Positions 1-11,723 of a stretch of 64,000 nucleotides of DNA are shown piece by piece. The translations under genes were made by a program, and so were the position numbers. Each line of letters starts with the position of its first letter. Within the stretch, counting starts at the first letter, position 1. Under the pieces are notes generated by a model. That model saw only the letters and a list, made by a program, of their open reading frames with translations. It was not told the origin of the DNA and did not search any database. Source of the DNA: Neodiprion pinetum (taxonomy: Eukaryota; Arthropoda; Insecta; Hymenoptera; Diprionidae); the NCBI RefSeq assembly GCF_021155775.2, contig NC_060233.1, positions 14,208,537 to 14,272,536 of the forward strand, given 5' to 3'.

Positions 1-1776
1 AGTTTCTTTCGGCTTTACCAGTCCGCGGTACGATCAATATATCGCAAGTATAGAAATACAAACACGCGAGAGAGATAATTAAAGTCGTGATCAAAGCTCC
101 AAGCACCGAACCCTACGTGACTTTTGTCTCGCATTAACGGTCCTTATTCTGGCAAAAATCATTGACCAGTTTAGCGTTTGAATAATAAGATGAAAGATCA
201 ATTAACTACGAACGCAGAAGACACACATCGTAACACTCCTTTCAATAGAGTAGTGCAGAAAACGTAATTTAAGACGTGGAAATCATTGCTTTAATTTCAT
301 ATGAAAATGCAGCCTCTCGCGAAACACAAGTCAGAGGGTATTTTAAGAAGACCGTCAACAGAGCGCAGACGAACGGCTGTTCCCACAACGTCTTTGACAA
401 TATGTAAATCGTATAGATCAGCTGTTCGCACGCGAGTAGGACAGACACTCCCTCCCGGCTTGAAGCTGCTCACTCTGTTTCACATTGCCCTAATACAATC
501 TGACCGAACCCAACCAAAACGGAACACACCTAGCACAACCTCGCTCTTACCCTTCTCATCGCTTTAAGCATCCCCCTATTCCGAACACTGTTATAACGGA
601 GCAGGTAAAGAAAAACTGGCCGTCAACTGCACCTGCGCAAGAAAACTAATCGGACAAACTACAATAATTGTAATTGCTGAGAAGGCGGTGACTGCAGGAA
701 GCAACTACAGTATAGCTGAAAAACCGCTCTTCCACGAATGTCTTACGTCTCAGGAACTTCGAATGATGAAATAGATGTTAGATATCGAGCCAATGTCAAT
801 TTCCATACTAGTAAATGAAACCACTGTGACAGAAGAAATGTGAGGGATGCTCAGTGGAATTATTCGAATGAAAGTAAGTATATTTTCACGAATGAGACGT
901 AATATAAAACAAAAAATTACGATGGATGTATCAGAAATTTGTGATCGTCACCTATGGTTGAGACAAGGCAAGGTCAACTTCGCATGTTACTATGCGTATA
1001 CACTGGTTGGATGTACATACGTAATTACGATAGTATGAGTGTATCAACTGGGTTTTGTGATAACCCACAACGTCAGGTGTGAAAATATTATAACTGTGCA
1101 CAATAGATGCATAAGTACTGAAAACAGTGAAAGAAGATGCTACACACAGCCGGCAAAGTAATGTTACAGATACTGAAATAAAAAACAAAAAAAAAAAACA
1201 ACGCAAAAGAAAATAGAAGAGAAAAAATAATAAATTTAAAACAATAAAGTAAAATACAAAGTTTACTTGAAAGTTGGAGCGGACGAAAAGTAACAAATAC
1301 ATATTGATCGCAGTCAGCCTCATACGTCAGTCTTGCCCAATAAACTGCAAGAAAGTATTTGCCTTTTGCACAATTTCCCGTATTAAGTACCTCTTTAATG
1401 GGATTCACTTCGATATAGTACCAAATTCCGTTATGCGAAGATTTAACCTCGCGATTGCATACATAGACTGTTGTAACGGCGTATGTATTTATTCGCATTG
1501 ATTTAGCTTAGTCGTATATTTACTGACCAAACCAGGAGCGCATCGTGATGTAGATATAACGGGGATTTTCCCTATATAAACCCGATGACGAAAGAACGCC
1601 GGAAAACGGGATTTTATAATTCAAGAAGTCAGTCGACGGAATGATGACAAGAAGGACAAAGGGATATGATACATTCTTGTTCTCGATGCCACGTCTTGGA
1701 TTCTCATTTTGTTGCTTTCTCTTAGTACCGGATGTCGCCACGATTGGCCAATCGTTGTACCGCGACCAATCTTCAG
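1..1776. other. Non-coding DNA, no gene supported
   Basis: No reading frame here has both plausible composition and splice borders. The 88-codon plus-strand frame at 301-567 has no recognisable domain or splice context. A/T homopolymer runs around 1180-1260 account for the overlapping low-complexity minus-strand frames. The stretch may be intergenic, or an intron of the gene whose exon lies at 1877-2091. Confidence 0.5.
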
Positions 1777-1876
1777 TCAGTTGCAGTTAATTTTGTCACT
1801 CATCACTCGTAATTGCATATAATGTAGGTATAGTGATAGGTATACTGGACCCCTTGATGACGAGGATGTGACGTAC

Positions 1877-2091
1877 TTTCTTTTGCTGTTGGACAGGATC
1901 CCATGTAGACTTTGCATCTTCTGCAACTGGGCTTCCCTTGACTTATCCTTGACCTTCTGGAGCCTCTCAATCATCGCCTCCAAGAACGGAATGTATTTTT
2001 GCATCTCCGCAAACTTCTTGTCGTATGCGTCCATGATGACTTCGTTGTTTGGATTACCTAGGTCCACAATTAAATCGTTTATCGTTTCCAT
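1877..2091 (-). CDS. Coding exon of an unidentified coiled-coil protein
   Basis: Reading down from the ATG at 2091 gives about 71 codons of charged, helix-prone sequence (KKFAEMQKYIPFLEAMIERL, then repeated Lys/Glu/Gln heptads), typical of a real coiled coil. The frame runs into a GTACGT donor with its GT at 1876-1875, leaving phase 2. Beyond that point it continues to a stop at 1777 with much less protein-like composition, so the donor is probably used. The ATG follows directly on a gattatag acceptor-like sequence. It could therefore be the true start or the first codon of an internal exon. The following exon was not found and may lie before the window. I do not recognise the family. Confidence 0.5.
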
Positions 2092-5000
2092 CTATAATCA
2101 ATATTCTTGGACGTCTTCTTGCGACGTTATCTTCAAGGGAAGTGGGGATTGAATGTCCTAAGTATACTGTTCTTGCAGTACCAGTCCTATGCCAAATAGG
2201 CGCGATTAACACCACCGACTTTTCACATGCTCACTCTAGAACTTTGGTTGTTTTCAATTCTCTACGGCTATGAGTAATCCTTTTTCGAATCGCGACTCTT
2301 TGAAATAAGACAGGTCTACGAAGCGATAAAGGTGGCAGCAGGCGCCTTAACAATACTGCCGAGTATATGCTTAGTCAATTAACTGCAGCAATCAGTTAAA
2401 TAGTCGAAATGGCTAGAGCAGGATGGTTTTTTGATGAGGGCTACTGGATCGTGCTTCATTATTCATGCCATTCTATAGTCATTATCTATACATACAAATG
2501 ATTGAATTATCGAGTGACAATTTTGCAGGGTTGAATTCACAGTATGGATTTTGGCAAAGAAATTTTCAATTGGGTGAAAAGTACACGTATTTAAAGTAAA
2601 ATATTAAGTAGGCGAAACATTGTTCAAAGTATACTGAACAAGCATTGCGTAGGTCCTGCTGCGGCGTTGTGTTAATTAATTTTTATATCTTTTCTAGTTT
2701 ATATTAAGCATGCACATGCAGCCCTGTCACCTAGTAGATAGCAGGTGCGTTGTACAACCTTTCCAACCAACATGCAAAACTTATGTGCTAGAGGAGGGTT
2801 CATTTCATGAGGACTCGGTGAATGAGAAGGACTTGTTTCCTGGCGTATGAATATCTATATGCTTAATACAAATATGTATATATACTTTACAGCTCTAAAT
2901 AATATGTATTACGAGATACAATATTTCAATTCTGTGGCTGCTCAAAGAGTGGAGTCCTGTTCTCTGTACTTCAACAAGTAGTTTGATTTTTTTTCTTTCA
3001 TTCTTTGTATGGATTCAATTAGAATGAGCCACGTCAGTGAACAAAATTAGTCATGTACAAGTATGGTCTAAACTTTAATACACATAATCACTTTGAGTAA
3101 CACAAAGCGAAACCGTTTCAAAAGATATTCATGGTATGTGGTACCGAGGCATATATGTGTATTGACCGTTATCTACGTGTTCCCGATGTTGCCGGAAGTG
3201 AAACACATACACGTACAGTGGGTTCTTGAATTCGCATAGGTTGATTCATATCAGAATGTATAATATTACATTTATCGTTTTCTGCATCGCATTACATCTA
3301 GCTGTTTATCTTTTTCTATCTACACAGTATCAATCTCGTCCGCGCAATATGTACACGGCAAACGCAGTTCGACCTCGTACGTTGGATGGGTGCAAAAAAT
3401 GTGACTTGTTTCGAATTCAAAACATATTCGACAGTTTACCAAGTCTCTAACACGATGGTTTCCATCAACAACTATCTGATGATATGTCTATGGATCGACT
3501 AACTGGACAATTCACGGAAACTTTGAAGAACAAATTTAATTTTTTTATATAAGTAATAATATAAATTTCGAAACATTTGACAAACCACTGCTCTCAGATC
3601 CACCGCAGTGTCTTTCCTAATCTCGCAGACTATCAATGCGAATATACCATTTACCGCCGTTGATATATCATAAGGATCGCTTTAGTCACGTAACCGTTTG
3701 AAGCTTACATATAGTGCACTAGCTTTACGCATCACTAAATTAGAATTTTTTTAAAATAGATTAAGCAAAAAGTACTTCATATTTCCATTTTCATAACGTG
3801 AAAAACAGATCCGGTCGATCAGGCAATGATTGAAGCTAAGAAAAGCAAAGGCTGAGGGGATCACTATTTCACACGCGATCAGATAAAGAAAATACTTATA
3901 GTCCATACTGCAATTGTGTGATGTAACGCCACGCATTCCTGGACATCAGACATTTGTAAGGTAGACTGAATTAAAGTCAGGCGGATTGTTTGCTGATTCG
4001 TATCGTTGCTTTCAACGTTTCCCGAGGTTGTGCGCATGTATCGATACATCACGGAATAACGCATACGCAACCAAAAACAGACATTTTCAGTGCGTACGGA
4101 AATGAAGCACAAACAAGGAGCATTTAGCCTAGCGGTAATCTACTAGCAAGAGAAAATTACGCGAAGAAACTGGACATGTTGCGAATAACTTGATGATTGA
4201 AACAATTACATTTCGCCGGAACCTCACAAAATTAATTCGTAGCACCCAATGTCACTCTTGTACTTTTCAGTGTACACGCCGACTCCGAAATGTTTGGCGT
4301 TTAATATTTTGTATTTTCGGATTTTCTCAACGTTTTCATAATTCAATTGAGTTTAAAATGATCTATGTAGCGTTGTGCAATTCACATTGCCAGTTTGGAT
4401 CCAGAGGTACTAATTTCTTATTTGAGTACCACTGTTTTAGCACACGCGAGTCACACTCACGCAAGAGGTCAATGAGCTCCACTGGACGTTAAAACTGCTC
4501 CATATACATATATGTACACACGTAGGAACGCACGTACGCACACACACACACACACACACACATGTGTGTATATGTACATTTGTGCATGTGCATACACAAG
4601 TTTTCCATCCAACTCACCGAGGTATACACATATTTATGCTCATTTTTTCATTTCTAATATCATCAGATAGCTTCGCATATATAATATATCCTGGCAGCCA
4701 TTCACTAGTACGCTGCACTACTAGAGAGGTGTTATGTCAAAGAGAATGGCCCACGCCACGCCGTACAACCATAAGCAAGACAGCTCTATACCCGAGAAAA
4801 AAAAAACACTCCACTACACCATTTCTGTGCCTAAAATAATTTTTATAACGGTGAAGGGTCGGTATTATTTGCAGAGACCCATATAGATCGGTGTGTCTCT
4901 GGTTTATGGTATAATTATTGCATAGTACGCGTGTATCTATACCGGCACATGTATACGTACCAGATCACAATTATTTAACCTATCACAAGGGCAATCGACT

Positions 5001-5098
5001 CCTACGAGATCGCGTTATTTTCGAAGCACATTTTGACGAAAAACTTATGCGTTTGTTGGCTTCCGACGGATGTTAGGGCGACAAGCGTATTATGGTAG
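2092..5098. other. Non-coding DNA with a CA microsatellite
   Basis: No supported gene. The only notable structure is a CA/AC dinucleotide run near 4539-4562, followed by TGTGTG. Short frames at 3226, 4190 and 4564 lack domains and splice context. Confidence 0.5.
4539..4562. repeat. (CA)n microsatellite
   Basis: An uninterrupted CA dinucleotide run of about 12 units, followed at once by TGTGTG, which gives a small potential hairpin. Confidence 0.9.
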
Positions 5099-5176
5099 AT
5101 GGCGGCTGAATCGTCGCCAACCGTTAGCCTCGGCGACAGTGCTCGGCGAGCAAGCGATATCTCTATACGCCACACG
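5099..5176 (+). CDS. Possible first coding exon, plus strand
   Basis: A GTAGATGG start context opens 26 codons (begins MAAESSPTVSLGDSARRASD) that end on ACG followed by a GTAGGT donor at 5177; the frame meets a stop a few codons into the putative intron. The surrounding 5070-5470 is clearly more GC- and CpG-rich than its neighbours, as expected for an insect promoter and first exon. No downstream exon was found, so a long first intron or chance must both be considered. Function unknown. Confidence 0.3.
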
Positions 5177-8100
5177 GTAGGTCTGGTTGAGTCCGGTTGA
5201 TCACGGTTATGCGGATCCTAGGGTTGTAGGTGCGCGGCTACACTCCTTCTTGTATCGTCTGTCTCCCGCACTCAACGAAAGTAACCATGACAGCTCGACT
5301 CTGAGACTGGGGAGATCCGAAATGCGAAGAGGAAATCCACTCTTGATTTTGAGGCTTTGCCTATCCGAGACGGAGCTGGCGTGGATCGTACTTTGCAGAG
5401 TCTGGGCTCAGGCGCGCTCCAGGACTAGTTGAAGCAGGGTTTCCCCCTCCCTAAACGGGGTCGAGGCCTGTTTGAACAGTGTTGCCAACCCTTCGATTCT
5501 TAACTCATTTCCACTGATAATACGTTGTACTTTCCTATCGGCGTGACTCGGTTCGCAAACTCGCTACCCTCGTCGAAATTTATATTGTAATTACCCTCTG
5601 TGGTATTACGTCTGTGAGAAACGACAGTTCATGCGACAATTCGTTGAAACAAAACTTGGTCATTCCTGTCTCTCATGACAACCACCTTTGATTACTATGC
5701 ATTCGAATGTTTTTTGTTTTTTAAACTGGAAGTGTGTAGAGTTACAATATGCCGTAGTATTATTAGATTTAACGCAGATTTTATGATTCGTATAACATTA
5801 CTTAAAAGGAAAGGATACAGGGACCTTGTGAGAATTGATCACTCGGCTGACGACAATCATGACGCTTCTCTACTATTATTCGCTGATGATTCGAGATATG
5901 TTTGAACAAATGTTAGGTAGGAGTAGAAAAGAAAAAAACATATCAAATATGGTAACGTGTGGGGCCCGAGATGCCATTTTATCATTACAGAATGAACTAC
6001 GCCTGAACAAACAATGACCGACACAATTTCTCCAGGCCCTGCAAGCCACGCATCTCTCTATGGACCACTTTATCCGCCATTACGCTTATCGTCTGAAAAT
6101 GTAATCCGAAACCAAAAATAGTCGATTGAACGCAACAACATTGTTCAGAATCGATTGCACCACACGTTTTGAATACCAGAAAAAACTGCAGTAAAGCGCA
6201 TGAATAGTTATAACTGAACTACGGATTATCCAAATGCGAAATAAATAACGCACGGTTAAAAACCAGTAAAGGATACTCTAGTCACGATCGTACTAATTGA
6301 ATGCACTGCCGTATCCTAATTACGAAAGAGATTCTATAGACGCTGTAACATGAGCAAACGAAATATGGCTTTGTGAACTGTTACTTATACAAATGTCACA
6401 GTATGCATGAAACCGATATGCAACAATATACCTATATACGTATGTTATATACACATGTAGAGTTCCGCCACACTCTCTCAATGGTAGTATAGAATGCTCT
6501 AGAGTAAAGATAATTGGTTCGAGCTATGACATAACGCAAAACGGTAAAGAATGAGAAGTCTGTTGAAAATCATACTTTATGATGGAAAAGTTTCTAATCC
6601 GTGCTAACAAGTACAGAATAGCCGCTGAAAGTCCCTCTATCAAATAGAATAGTTATTCACACATTTTTGCGACAGGAAAAATTACTCTAAAGAATAAGTC
6701 TAAGGCAATTCATGTACCACGTAGTGTTTCTGTGGATGTGGCCTGGTCGTAAACGTTGCAACGATGCATGTACGTGGTTCAAATAATGAGACTAATTGAA
6801 GAGACACGAGGCTCGCAACAGAAATATCAATTTTCTATGTTTTGACCTGAAGCAATAATTCCCTCTTAAAAGTTCGAAGGAATGATACAATCGTCATATT
6901 TACCATAAATTTTAAGAGATCGAGGTACAGGTTGACGATACTGCGCGTAGCTAATTAATCACCACAGGTCACTTTCGAAATAACACTTTTGTCCTGGGAT
7001 ACGTGAACAACGATAAATTAATGATGGCTGACCGACTAAACTCGGATTTACGATGCAAAGATCGCAAGGGATGACGGAACCTCGGACAAATATGGAGGAG
7101 TGGCAGGGACGAAACTTCTGTATTCAATAGTACGAACACGACGCTATGGCCGCTCCTCCCTGCTTTCGTAAATGTCCGCGGTAGTCACTGTAGTACTAAA
7201 CTAGGCTGATTCAGCCGAAGACTGCCCACCGTAACTGAAACGACGTGTAACATACGTTGAATAGGTAAATATACCGGGCCAGAATTTCCTCAAAGCAACG
7301 CTTGATTATCCAACTTGAGTTTTGATCGAGATTCTCTGTACGCCGTTGCACTGTCAATCTTGCCGCCGTGCATCCCTCACTCTTGTAACTGTTATCAACA
7401 AATCGCGCAGGGCTGAATAGATATATGGTCGACGACTCTATTCCCAATGTCCGACGAGCAACGACACTGCCCTTTTATCGCGTTTCCAACTTGTTTCCAC
7501 CTGCACGTCTAAACCGACAAACATAAGTTAGTAATTATCATGGTTACCTCGAAACTTGATACTTTATGCTAGTTCGCCTCAACGCTGATAGAAAGGATGA
7601 TAGGATACGTGGTGGGTTTTCGGTTGAACTTTATTGAGGGCAGGAGGATTGCTGTTCTCTGGATTCTCGTTAAAATACAAACACCAATTTCCTACGAAGG
7701 GCAGCCGCAGCTGGCAATGGCCGCCAGATAACAGCAACACGTCGAGAAAAATAATAGTCACCGTTACCACCTACCTATTCAAGTTACTTACCATTTATAT
7801 CGCTTGTCATATTTGCTCTCGCTTGCGCTGCGGGCAAGCCGTTAAAAACTAGGACTTCAAATCCGATTCATCGTATGAACAAATGCTAATAATAATAATT
7901 ATCTGTAGAACCGCGATTCCAGTTTGCAAGTGACGATACCAAGCTCAGAGAAGCCGAGAAACTGTACGATTCATGTGTTTCTTGTTGGGTTTCTAAGGAA
8001 CCGAAGTCGGAAAATACGATCAACTGTTGTCGTCTTGTCGAGAACTGACGATGGTTAATCCGAACAGATATGTTGCAATCCAAATGTCAGAAACATGAAA

Positions 8101-8530
8101 TGGTTAATGCTCCAAACTAATAACATGCGAACAAGTTGAATTATGTTTTATTTTCGCGTTATGATTCAATGTTTATCAGGAGCGACACTTGCCGCGACTC
8201 GCCTAGTTCCGCCATTTCACGAAGTGTGATCGTACGCCAGCCGCCCAGTGCCGCTACAGTGCGTGATTTTTTCTTCTGCACGAAACTGCGATCAAGTTCA
8301 GAACCCGATTCATTCCGGAACCGGCCGATGTATAGTGGGCGCCAGAAGCACTCGCACCTCAGTCAGTTTGAAATTGGAACTATATTTAATTAACACTACG
8401 TACATTGCTAAACATTTTTACTGACGCCTAATATTCTCTTATTTTATAGATTATATTTATAAATTAAATTTAAAATGTCTTAATAATACTGATGATATAG
8501 TTGACTATTTGATAAAACTTCAACCAAGGT
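5177..8530. other. Non-coding DNA, no gene supported
   Basis: Short frames on both strands have no recognisable domain. Two stretches of higher GC (about 7200-7450 and 8190-8380) could be promoters or untranslated exons, but nothing in them can be assigned. Confidence 0.45.
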
Positions 8531-9682
8531 GTATAAAATTCAATTCTATTGGTAAACATGTGATTAAACCATTGTTTGTACGTATTATACATAAAACTTG
8601 ATTAACTTGAGCAACATTTCTCATATAGTGGGATTCGGATAAAGTATTTAGAATGAGAATAAGAAAAACGAATAATGCATGGAATAGTTAGGAGCATTAG
8701 TTTTTCGTATATTTATTCATAATAAGATTATAGATTTGACGTATTATGCTGGCTAATTTATATGATACTTGATATTCACAAAACAGTCATCTGATACATG
8801 CATTAATACATTTGTCTTACCTCGAAAATTCAACTGTACACGTACTGATTTAGGGAATAAATTCTTAGTGCACAAATATCTGAGCTGTATTCCCAAACTG
8901 AGTTTATATGTATCTGGACAAAATCAATATTCTAATATTTTTCCCACAATTAAATCATTCTATGACGTCGTATTGAAATTTCTCAGTAACCAAGCAATGA
9001 AAGTGGTAATTTTGTATAACCAGCTTTTCATTTTCTGGGCGAAGAGATGTGCACATGTTCAATTTGAGAGCATTTGAAGAACATTACACAAAGAATTTAT
9101 TTCTGTATCATGTCCACCTACGAATTTCCAGTTTTCATGTAAACGGCTCGCAGCAATGCTAATCGAATAAAAAGCAGTAGCAAATCTGTTTTCTTTTAAT
9201 ATATTTAAAAACTGAATTGAGTCAAGAAAAGTCTGACTCTCAAGTTTGTCTGTTATTATTATTATTATTCCCCATACATTTTACTCTTCATCGTAACAAA
9301 TTATTATAAATTAACATTGACTTAGTAATTGAAATTTTCACGTGGAGGTTAAGATTGCACGAAGTAGTAATGGTCATAAATTGTCGACAATGTTGCTACT
9401 GATGTTTAGTTACTTGTGCTTTCATCGATAAACACGCTGTCAATATTTAGCTAATTGTGAATTAGTACATTATACGTCACAATGATCTATCTCTAGATTT
9501 CTATTCGTGATAAATGTTACAGATAAGGTAAATATACATATGAGCATTTGGATGGGTCAGTTTAAATTATAAAAAAATTTCTTGAGCTTCAATCAAAAAT
9601 AGGTTTAGAGTAGTACAATTAAAAAATCTTTCATACCCAAGTACTGACAATTAATACTCATAGCATGCTTTATTGTGTTTGA
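8531..9682. repeat. Copy A of a 1.1-kb direct duplication (partner 17187-18310)
   Basis: Long collinear similarity to 17187-18310 in the same orientation. Both begin near a block reading attggtaaaca, and share many blocks such as agtatttagaatgagaataa, acagtcatctgatacatgca, gtttatatgtatc and tgtataaccagcttttca. They diverge by scattered substitutions and small indels. The copies are about 8.6 kb apart. The 102-codon frame in this copy (8769-9077) is shifted in the other, so the repeat is non-coding. It may be two copies of a transposon family or one old segmental duplication. Confidence 0.8.
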
Positions 9683-11700
9683 GAATTTTCCTGATCACTT
9701 CCAAGGCTTCAACTTTCTTAAGCTTCAATCCAAATCGATTGTAGCCATTGCTCTGTTTTGCTACAGATGCTGGCTTTTGTACAGATGGTAACGTTGTGAG
9801 TGCTCCAACTTTTCTAAGCTTGAAACCAAATCAATTAACGCCTTTGCTCTGCTCGGCTACGGGTGCTAGCTTTGATACAGACATTAGCATTGTGGCGTTA
9901 GTTTCAAGAGCTGAAGACGTATGAAAAAAAAAATCATATCGATTGATTTACAATTGTAAAGATATTTAATCATTAGAAGAAAATTATTTTCAATTTTTAC
10001 GTTGGCATTCGATACTCACGTTGCAGAGTCCGAATAGAGGACACTATACTGAACTCGACGTACCACTTGACAAATCGTTGGTGACATCGACGTGAGATTT
10101 CATCTACGTGAACACGTTCTGATGGATTCGTGCAAAGCGGAGAACTTTTTTTGGGAAGAGATGTCCTAGTTCTGGAAGTTTCATAAAAAAACGTTCAACA
10201 ATGGTGGTCAATTAAATCATTCAAAACGTCTAATTCTTTTGTAATTTGATGTATCAGTTAATTGTTTTTACTTAGAAGCACCTATCTGCCGGAGTCTGCT
10301 GAATCTGTTGACAGAAACCTAAAGGTTTTGAATGAAATCACTCAAAACGAAACTGACTCAAATCTCCTGCGTTGCTATCCACACCAATACTTCCTCTAGA
10401 TTGTCGGGCCTTTTGGCTGACTTCAATCGTGTGCCTGGCAGGTGTTTACAGAGTGGGTACAGATTTTCTTGCTGGACTGACACTAATGGTAAGCTATGTG
10501 GTGGCAGCTTTCTGAGCTGGGCTAACAAAACAAAATTGACAAAGTTCCTTTTCATCTAGAATATAAATATACATCACAGGACTGCTCGTTGAAGCAGAAG
10601 GAAATGTTCTTAACCCGTAAACACCACACCAGTGCAAATTCGCACCACCTGAAATTTCTTTTGTTGTGATTCTGATTCTGAATTATTCTGATTTTGACGT
10701 AGTTTCAGTAAATTAATATAATTTTTTGCATTCGAGACTATTATCATTGGATTCCTGGGAAATTTTTACCCCAAGAAACATTGGTATCGAATGCTTCTCA
10801 ACGATATATACGTGAGTTATAGTACTTTGAAAATGAACAATCCCAAATCAGACTAGTGTGGTTTGTATGTATCCTCAATCGAGGTGTGGTTACTACGGGT
10901 TAAATCAAAGGTTTAATTAATGAGGTACCTGATCTGGCATCAAAAAGTTGTAGTGGGGGAAGTCTTAGCAAACTCCGACAAAGCCTTCATTGTTTTTGGA
11001 GAGGTCCTGAGCGGCGACGGCGGTTACCAATTTCTTGCATATTGCAATCAGTCATAGGGGAGTTCCAGATTACGTTATCGGCAAGTTTTCTTATCCCCTG
11101 TGGATTTTGATTGTCTTAGACTCTCTGGCTGGGCAACGCTAGATCGTTCCACTTAAACCCGTATTGAGATTCTGATTTTATTCAGCTTTTCGCCTTTCCG
11201 TAACGAGGCCGGCGTTTTTACAGGCAATTTATAGACTCTGGAAGCTGGAATGGCCAGCCTCTTAAACGCTGACGTTCTGCCAGGACCCAGGATATGAAAA
11301 AGTCGCAGAGCCTCAGTATCTGAGTCGCCATCCAACATCCTCGGTGACATGGAAAGTTTTTTTTCTTGTATTTCGGGTTGAAATTCATGGCGAGATATTC
11401 ACCGTTAACATCACCATAGAGACGACGTTTCGAAGGGACTTTTAAGCGCAGATTCCGTGGGTATCTAGTTGGGGTCTTATCTGTAATCAATCAGTCCGGC
11501 CAAGGGATTGTCACGATCCACCTCCATGGTAGCGGTCCTTGTTCCTGGATCATTCGGGCTTATGGAATCATTCGACTTGTCCAAAGACGCAGGTGACTCA
11601 ACACTTGTAGGCAGCTTCCTCAGCGTCTTGAAGAGCCGCAAAGATTACTGAGGGTACGTCTCGAGTGAGCTAATTTTGAGTAGTAATTTTTTCCACGTTT
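9660..11700 (-). pseudogene. Decayed coding-like blocks with a repeated LRK motif
   Basis: On the minus strand several short open blocks look protein-like but are separated by stops and frame changes. They are about 11490-11640 (LFKTLRKLPTSVESPASL), 11153-11490 (RYPRNLRLKVPSKRRLYGDV, then after a frame change at an A8 run MSPRMLDGDSDTEALRLF), about 11050 (GIRKLADNVIW), 10358-10555 (LLAQLRKLPPHSLPLV) and 9660-9880 (FGFKLRKVGALTTLPSVQKP and FGLKLKKVEALEV in tandem). The shared core is LRK, then a Ser/Val stretch and PAS. A piggyBac-like MITE (10610-10903) interrupts the series. This may be a degenerate tail of the gene with exons at 11724-12990, or a fast-evolving gene whose splicing I could not resolve. 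Family unknown. Confidence 0.4.
10610..10903. mobile_element. piggyBac-like MITE with TTAA ends
   Basis: Terminal inverted repeats TTAACCCGTAAACACCACAC (left) and, read from the other end, TTAACCCGTAGTAACCACAC, bounded on both sides by TTAA, the canonical piggyBac target. It is about 294 bp with no coding capacity, as expected for a non-autonomous derivative moved by a transposase encoded elsewhere. Confidence 0.85.
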
Positions 11701-11723
11701 CAAAAAAGGTGTGTGGCGTTGAG

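Noticed and set aside
301..567. 88-codon plus-strand frame near the left edge
   Set aside because: No domain, no splice borders, and composition not protein-like.
7579..7770. 63-codon minus-strand frame with a signal-peptide-like start
   Set aside because: Hydrophobic start (TIIFLDVLLLSGG) is suggestive, but nothing supports expression or a mature peptide.
8769..9077. 102-codon plus-strand frame in repeat copy A
   Set aside because: The corresponding part of copy B has indels that shift the frame, so coding was not conserved.
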